Positions 7,027 to 10,436 of a stretch of DNA of 10,436 bases are shown piece after piece (the stretch's first letter is position 1; every line of letters starts with the position of its first letter). The notes below the pieces were generated by a model that saw nothing but the letters and a program-made list of their open reading frames with translations, was not told where the DNA came from and made no database searches. Source of the stretch: CAZCBJ01 sp964496705 (GTDB lineage Bacteria; Chloroflexota; Anaerolineae; Anaerolineales; Anaerolineaceae); NCBI GenBank assembly GCA_964496705.1, contig CAZCBJ010000135.1, positions 1-10,436 of the forward strand, read 5' to 3'. The translations under genes were made by a program, and so were the position numbers.

Positions 7027-7959
7027 ATGCTCACAATTTACAAAAATACTGAGAATGGGCTGCAGGAATATGACGAGTTTGTCACCAATAGCTGGGTGAA
7101 TCTTGTCGACCCCACCTCGGATGAGATTGAGCAGATCACAGAATGGGGTGTTCCGCAGGATTTCATCACCTATCCTCTGGATATTGATGAAAGACCGCGC
7201 ACAGAGCGCGAGGATAATGGCACGATTTTCATCCTTATCCGAATCCCATATTTTCAAGGGATGAAGGCCGATATTCCGTACACCACCATACCATTAGGGA
7301 TCGTGCTGACTGATCGTTTCATATTAACCATTTGCCGCTGGCCGAACGACATCATGCAGGAATTTTCAAGCGGGCGCGTTCGAAATCTTTCAACTGGTAA
7401 GCGTAATCGATTGGTTCTCAGGATTCTGCTGGCGACTGCGAACAAATATTTAAGCTATTTGCGTGAGATCAACAAAAGTGTTGAGGTGCTGGAAGATCGA
7501 TTACAGCGATCCATGCAAAATAATGAGGTGTTGGAAATATTAAAACATGAAAAAAGCCTGGTATATTTCAGCACTGCCTTGAAGTCTAACGAACTGATGC
7601 TCGAGCGTTTGCAGCGAAGTCAGTTGTTCAAGCTGTATCCAGAAGATGAAGATCTACTGGAAGATGTAATTACCGAAAACCAGCAAGCTATCGAAATGGT
7701 TAATATCACGGTGAACATCCTTTCATCCTTGATGGATGCATTTTCGTCGATCATCTCCAATAATCTTAACGTCGTGATGAAATTTCTCACTTCGGTCACA
7801 ATCATTCTTAGCATACCAACCATCGTCACCAGCTTTTTTGGAATGAATGTGCTCCTCCCTTTTCAAACACATCCCTGGGCGGCCGGCTTTGTGATCCTAT
7901 TGTTTCTGGTAATCGCTGGAATATTGGTGTTTATATTTAATAAACGCAATTGGTTTTAG
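7027..7959 (+). CDS. corA: CorA-family divalent metal ion transporter
   Basis: An inner-membrane channel expected to carry Mg2+ (or Co2+/Ni2+) as a homopentamer. The protein has 310 residues, a normal length. An alpha/beta cytoplasmic domain occupies about 1-130, followed by long helices (about 130-250, including a charged stretch around EVLEDRLQRS that would form the stalk). Two C-terminal membrane helices lie at about 252-271 and 284-304. The first ends in the family signature Gly-Met-Asn (272-274), and the C terminus is basic (NKRNWF). The loop after GMN reads VLLPFQTHPW rather than the acidic MPEL type, a variant I believe occurs elsewhere in the family. A GGAG at 7017-7020 stands 6 bases before the ATG. 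It is transcribed alone, divergent from ssrA and convergent with tRNA-Val. CorA-like zinc exporters have similar topology, so the ion is inferred. Confidence 0.92.
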   Translation: MLTIYKNTENGLQEYDEFVTNSWVNLVDPTSDEIEQITEWGVPQDFITYPLDIDERPRTEREDNGTIFILIRIPYFQGMKADIPYTTIPLGIVLTDRFILTICRWPNDIMQEFSSGRVRNLSTGKRNRLVLRILLATANKYLSYLREINKSVEVLEDRLQRSMQNNEVLEILKHEKSLVYFSTALKSNELMLERLQRSQLFKLYPEDEDLLEDVITENQQAIEMVNITVNILSSLMDAFSSIISNNLNVVMKFLTSVTIILSIPTIVTSFFGMNVLLPFQTHPWAAGFVILLFLVIAGILVFIFNKRNWF

Positions 7960-7964
7960 TGGAA

Positions 7965-8038
7965 TGGGCGGAACAGGGCTCGAACCTGCGACCTCATCTG
8001 TGTAAGAGATGCGCTCTGACCAACTGAGCTATCCGCCC
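7965..8038 (-). tRNA. tRNA-Val (anticodon UAC)
   Basis: The minus strand folds into a complete cloverleaf. The acceptor strands GGGCGGA and TCCGCCC pair perfectly, with discriminator A. The D arm has AGCTCAGTTGGTCAGAGC. The anticodon stem CATCT/AGATG closes the loop CTTACAC with anticodon TAC. The T arm reads GCAGGTTCGAGCCCTGT. CCA is not encoded. It lies 5 bases from the corA stop on the opposite strand, so any terminator must lie within the corA end. Confidence 0.97.
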
Positions 8039-8048
8039 GAGCAAAATG

Positions 8049-8054
8049 ATTATA
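8049..8054 (-). promoter_or_regulatory. -10 box of tRNA-Val
   Basis: The minus strand reads GGTATAATCA, with TATAAT ending 10 bases before the mature tRNA 5' end. It shares the string GGTATAATC and a nearby TTTT with the ssrA promoter. No good -35 is seen; the expected place falls at the ribosome site and start codon of the divergent gene at 8074. Confidence 0.55.
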
Positions 8055-8073
8055 CCTGAAAAGTGAGGTTTCC

Positions 8074-8838
8074 ATGCGGTTTGTTCGTTTTCAACAAGGC
8101 ACCGATGCGCCTTCATTTGGGTGGGTTTATGAAAACTACGTTGGACCGCTTGAAGGGTCGGTATTTGACTATTATCGACGCCTGGATGCTTCCATTCCAA
8201 TTGACCGGGTGAGGCTGTTTTCGCCTGTGGAGCCGGGAAAAATCATCTGTGTTGGAAGAAATTATGTAGAGCATGCACGAGAGCATGATGCTGAGATTCC
8301 GGATATTCCTCTTCTATTTTTAAAACCCCCTTCATCGGTAATTGGCCATGGAGCTGCGATAGTGCTGCCTCCGCAATCCAGTCAGGTCGAACATGAAGCT
8401 GAACTGGCGGTTGTTATCGGTCGTAGAGCGCGCTGGGTGGAGATACAAACGGCGATGGATTATGTTTTCGGATACACCATCGCGAATGATGTGACCGCGC
8501 GTGATTTACAGCGGCGGGATGGGCAATGGACACGCGGGAAAGGGTTTGATACCTTTTGCCCGTTGGGACCGTGGATTGAAACGGAATTGGATTCGGGAGA
8601 TATTCTTATCTCATCAAAAGTCAATGGCGAATTACGACAGATGGCTTCAACACGCGATATGGTTTTCTCGATCGCTCAGTTAATCGTCTTTGCTTCATCT
8701 GTCATGACGCTCTTTCCTGGTGATGTAATATTAACCGGAACTCCAGCTGGGGTTGGTCCGCTGATCGCAGGGGATACTGTCACTGTCACGATAGAAGGTA
8801 TCGGTGAATTGTCCAACCCAGTAATATCAACATATTAG
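8074..8838 (+). CDS. fumarylacetoacetate hydrolase (FAH) family protein
   Basis: A 254-residue enzyme of the FAH superfamily, whose members hydrolyse, isomerise or decarboxylate 2-oxo or beta-dicarbonyl acids with a divalent metal. The N-terminal part (about 1-50) is a small cap domain. The catalytic fold starts at PGKIICVGRNYVEHARE (54-70). LFLKPPSSVIG (81-91), EHEAELAVVIG (106-116) and GYTIANDVTARDLQ (133-146) hold the metal ligands E108, E110 and D139. RGKGFDTFCPLGPWI (154-168) contains the conserved Lys, and GTPAGVG (222-228) is the usual glycine-rich loop. Similar proteins are often annotated as 2-hydroxyhepta-2,4-diene-1,7-dioate isomerase or acylpyruvase, or act as oxaloacetate decarboxylase. 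No pathway genes lie nearby, so the substrate cannot be named. GAGG at 8065-8068 lies 5 bases before the ATG. Confidence 0.92.
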   Translation: MRFVRFQQGTDAPSFGWVYENYVGPLEGSVFDYYRRLDASIPIDRVRLFSPVEPGKIICVGRNYVEHAREHDAEIPDIPLLFLKPPSSVIGHGAAIVLPPQSSQVEHEAELAVVIGRRARWVEIQTAMDYVFGYTIANDVTARDLQRRDGQWTRGKGFDTFCPLGPWIETELDSGDILISSKVNGELRQMASTRDMVFSIAQLIVFASSVMTLFPGDVILTGTPAGVGPLIAGDTVTVTIEGIGELSNPVISTY

Positions 8839-8841
8839 AGT

Positions 8842-8872
8842 CGAATTAGTTCTAGATAAGTTCGTTTTTTTT
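8842..8872 (+). terminator. weak intrinsic terminator after the FAH-family gene
   Basis: CGAATT (8842-8847) pairs with AGTTCG at 8859-8864, including one G-T pair, around an 11-base loop. Eight T (8865-8872) follow directly. The stem is short and AT-rich, so termination may be partial. Confidence 0.4.
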
Positions 8873-8886
8873 ATTAAGATTGCTTA

Positions 8887-8914
8887 TTGACATTCAGTAA
8901 TAAATTGCTATAAT
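8887..8914 (+). promoter_or_regulatory. strong sigma-70-type promoter of the response regulator gene
   Basis: TTGACA (8887-8892) and TATAAT (8909-8914), both perfect consensus, are 16 bases apart, with TGC just before the -10 box (extended -10). A T-rich tract lies upstream. Transcription would begin near 8921, giving a leader of about 44 bases before ATG 8965. Confidence 0.85.
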
Positions 8915-8924
8915 ACTGGTATTG

Positions 8925-8954
8925 GGATATTGTTTATCCATATTATCATATTAT
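8925..8954 (+). repeat. inverted and tandem direct repeats in the response regulator leader
   Basis: GGATA (8925-8929) and TATCC (8935-8939) form a perfect inverted repeat around TTGTT. Next comes CATATTAT, present twice head to tail (8939-8946 and 8947-8954), ending at the AAGG of the ribosome site. Lying just downstream of the predicted transcription start, these may be an operator (perhaps for autoregulation) or affect translation. The sequence facts are certain; the role is inference. Confidence 0.5.
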
Positions 8955-8964
8955 AAGGTGTTTC

Positions 8965-9738
8965 ATGCTTTTACAACCTGGAACAATGCTTGCTGAATGG
9001 AATGTATATGACGTAGGGACGGACCTGGATTCACCGTCCAATCCATCCCGCCCGCGGATTATGGTTGTAGAGGATGACCCTGATACTGCCAATTTGATTA
9101 AAAAAATGCTCATGGCGGCTGGTTATGATGTTTCAGTCGCCTTGGGTGGGCATGAAGTGTTTTTTAAAATTGAACAAATCAGGCCAGATTTGATTTTATT
9201 GGATCTTCATATGCCAGTAGTAGATGGATGGCAGGTGCTTGAGCAAATCAGGCTAACCGATGGGGTTCCGGTTGTTATTCTCACCGCTAATGGAATAAGG
9301 GAAGATGCTGTCAGAGCATTGAGCAGCGGTGCTGATGACTATATCTCCAAGCCTTTTCTAGGCTCGGAAGTTCTGGCGAGGATAAAAAACATACTCCGTA
9401 GAAATCATCAAAATCATGGCGAAATGAATAGAATTTCCATGAAAAACGGCCTGGTTATCGATATGGATACAAGGGAGGTGACGCTTAATCAACACCAATT
9501 ATATTTTTCACCAAAGGAGTTTGATTTATTGCTGCTGCTGGCAAAGAATGCTCCGCGGGTAGTTCGTTATGATCAGATTTCCTCCGCTCTGTGGGGTGAA
9601 GTATCGCCTGAGGCATATCGCAGATCAAAATATCTTGTGTATTTAATAAGGCGAAAATTTGGCCAGTTGGTGTCCGCTCAGGACATGATCGTCAACATAG
9701 ATCGGATTGGATACAAATTTGTTTTTGAAGCATATTAA
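8965..9738 (+). CDS. OmpR/PhoB-family response regulator
   Basis: A 257-residue two-component transcription factor. An unusual N-terminal extension of about 30 residues precedes the receiver domain (about 31-146). The acidic pocket is E36, D37, D38. The phosphoacceptor is D80 in LILLDLHMP, with T107 (VVILTA) and K129 (DDYISKPF) in their expected places, so phosphorylation should be possible. A winged-helix DNA-binding domain (about 156-255) shows FSPKEFDLLLLLAKN, the presumed recognition helix YRRSKYLVYLIRRKF (218-232) and the wing IDRIGYKFVF. No histidine kinase lies nearby, so it is an orphan in this window. The start at 8965 has AAGG at 8955-8958 and lies about 44 bases from the predicted transcription start. 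In-frame ATGs at 8986 and 9061 are possible but less supported; the latter would cut into the first receiver strand. The secreted-protein gene follows 16 bases later and may be co-transcribed. Confidence 0.95.
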   Translation: MLLQPGTMLAEWNVYDVGTDLDSPSNPSRPRIMVVEDDPDTANLIKKMLMAAGYDVSVALGGHEVFFKIEQIRPDLILLDLHMPVVDGWQVLEQIRLTDGVPVVILTANGIREDAVRALSSGADDYISKPFLGSEVLARIKNILRRNHQNHGEMNRISMKNGLVIDMDTREVTLNQHQLYFSPKEFDLLLLLAKNAPRVVRYDQISSALWGEVSPEAYRRSKYLVYLIRRKFGQLVSAQDMIVNIDRIGYKFVFEAY

Positions 9739-9754
9739 CGTTAAGGAGATCAAC

Positions 9755-10436
9755 ATGAAAACCAAGCTTATTCGTAGATTCTTCCGCACTTTTTATTTGA
9801 TGGGGATTGTCTTTTTAATGGCGGGCATGATGTTATCCATGGTCAGCCAACCTGTCCTAGCTGTAGTCGAGGAACCAACCGCGACTCTTTCTCAAGGTCA
9901 GCCAGAAGAACAGCCGCCTGCGGAGGTAACACCAACCAGTGAAGAAAATGAAGCGACTCCGACAGAACAACCTTCCCCGGAGCCTACGGCAACTGGTCAA
10001 GCCAAGACGACCGCACAACCCACAGCAACCGAAAGGTCAGGGCGCGGCAACCCAACTGGGGCCTCGCTTGTATTCAAGAGCGGCTGCTCGGGCGATTGTC
10101 AGAATGCCACCGCAATTGTCTGTAACCATGGTTCGGGAGATATGGTGGAAAGTGTGAAATGGGAAGTGTATTACAGCCCGTCTGGTAATCCGAAGAACGG
10201 TTCGGTTGTGGCCTCAGGATCTTTCGGGCCGTTGAAAGCCGGCGCGTGTATAACCCTGAGCTACAATCCCAACGGGGTTGCCGGAAATTACATGTTCCGT
10301 GCTGAACAGGAATCGACCCATCCGGGCGCAGGTGAACTCTGGTCAGATGGATGCTCGATCAATGCGTGCACGCAGCCATCTAACACTCCCATCCCCAATA
10401 CACCGACAGCAACCTTCACTCCCACGGTGACGCCGA
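9755..10436 (+). CDS. secreted Thr/Pro-rich protein with cysteine-containing domain (partial, runs off the right edge)
   Basis: Starts at ATG 9755 with AAGGAG at 9743-9748; 227 codons are open to the window end without a stop. Residues 1-36 are a signal peptide (KTKLIRRFFR, then a long hydrophobic core and LSMVSQPVLA before VVEEP). Residues 37-100 form a linker rich in Pro, Thr, Glu, Gln and Ala, of the kind common in exported Chloroflexota proteins. A folded domain of about 103-206 has six cysteines (111, 115, 123, 165, 200, 205) and alternating hydrophobic residues (SVKWEVYYSPSG, GSVVASGSFGPL, ITLSYNPNG, YMFRAEQEST), suggesting a disulfide-stabilised beta sandwich. A second Thr/Pro linker (NTPIPNTPTATFTPT) begins at about 210, so more domains probably follow. 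I do not recognise the domain. It follows the response regulator by 16 bases. Confidence 0.85.
   Translation, partial: MKTKLIRRFFRTFYLMGIVFLMAGMMLSMVSQPVLAVVEEPTATLSQGQPEEQPPAEVTPTSEENEATPTEQPSPEPTATGQAKTTAQPTATERSGRGNPTGASLVFKSGCSGDCQNATAIVCNHGSGDMVESVKWEVYYSPSGNPKNGSVVASGSFGPLKAGACITLSYNPNGVAGNYMFRAEQESTHPGAGELWSDGCSINACTQPSNTPIPNTPTATFTPTVTP

Noticed and set aside
7840..7880. CorA loop after GMN lacking the acidic MPEL residues, as a novel feature
   Set aside because: To my knowledge GMN followed by a Leu-Pro-containing loop occurs in other bacterial CorA proteins, so it is a family variant rather than a new finding.

Overview
The window looks like a chromosomal segment of a Chloroflexota bacterium, most likely class Anaerolineae. 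This is inferred from a secreted protein with Thr/Pro-rich linkers, a DUF2207-like membrane protein with a Cys-Ala tail, mixed GC content and the general style of the proteins. No rRNA or other phylogenetic marker was compared. There is no sign of an insertion sequence, prophage or CRISPR array, and coding density is high.

Left part (1-2127, minus strand): an envelope-associated cluster. A small two-helix membrane protein with a C-terminal zinc ribbon is followed by a 559-residue exported membrane protein ending in a Cys-Ala tail. A third gene probably begins 13 bases further on and leaves the window. Middle part (2248-6449, plus strand): a tight operon of ligA (NAD-dependent DNA ligase), an RlmI-type rRNA methyltransferase that overlaps ligA by four bases, and a shortened pyruvate-kinase-like protein that starts directly after the rlmI stop codon.

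Right of the operon, plus-strand protein genes alternate with minus-strand stable RNA genes. The tmRNA gene ssrA (6490-6879) converges on the pyruvate-kinase-like gene and diverges from a CorA-type Mg2+ transporter. A tRNA-Val(UAC) gene (7965-8038) converges on corA and diverges from a fumarylacetoacetate-hydrolase-family gene. Both RNA genes have a TATAAT box just upstream. An OmpR/PhoB-type response regulator then sits behind a promoter with perfect -35 and -10 hexamers. It is followed after 16 bases by a secreted, cysteine-containing protein that runs off the right edge.

Most of the window is ordinary housekeeping. The least explained parts are the Cys-Ala-tailed protein with its zinc-ribbon neighbour, the two-domain pyruvate-kinase-like protein, and the response regulator with repeats in its leader next to an unknown secreted protein.
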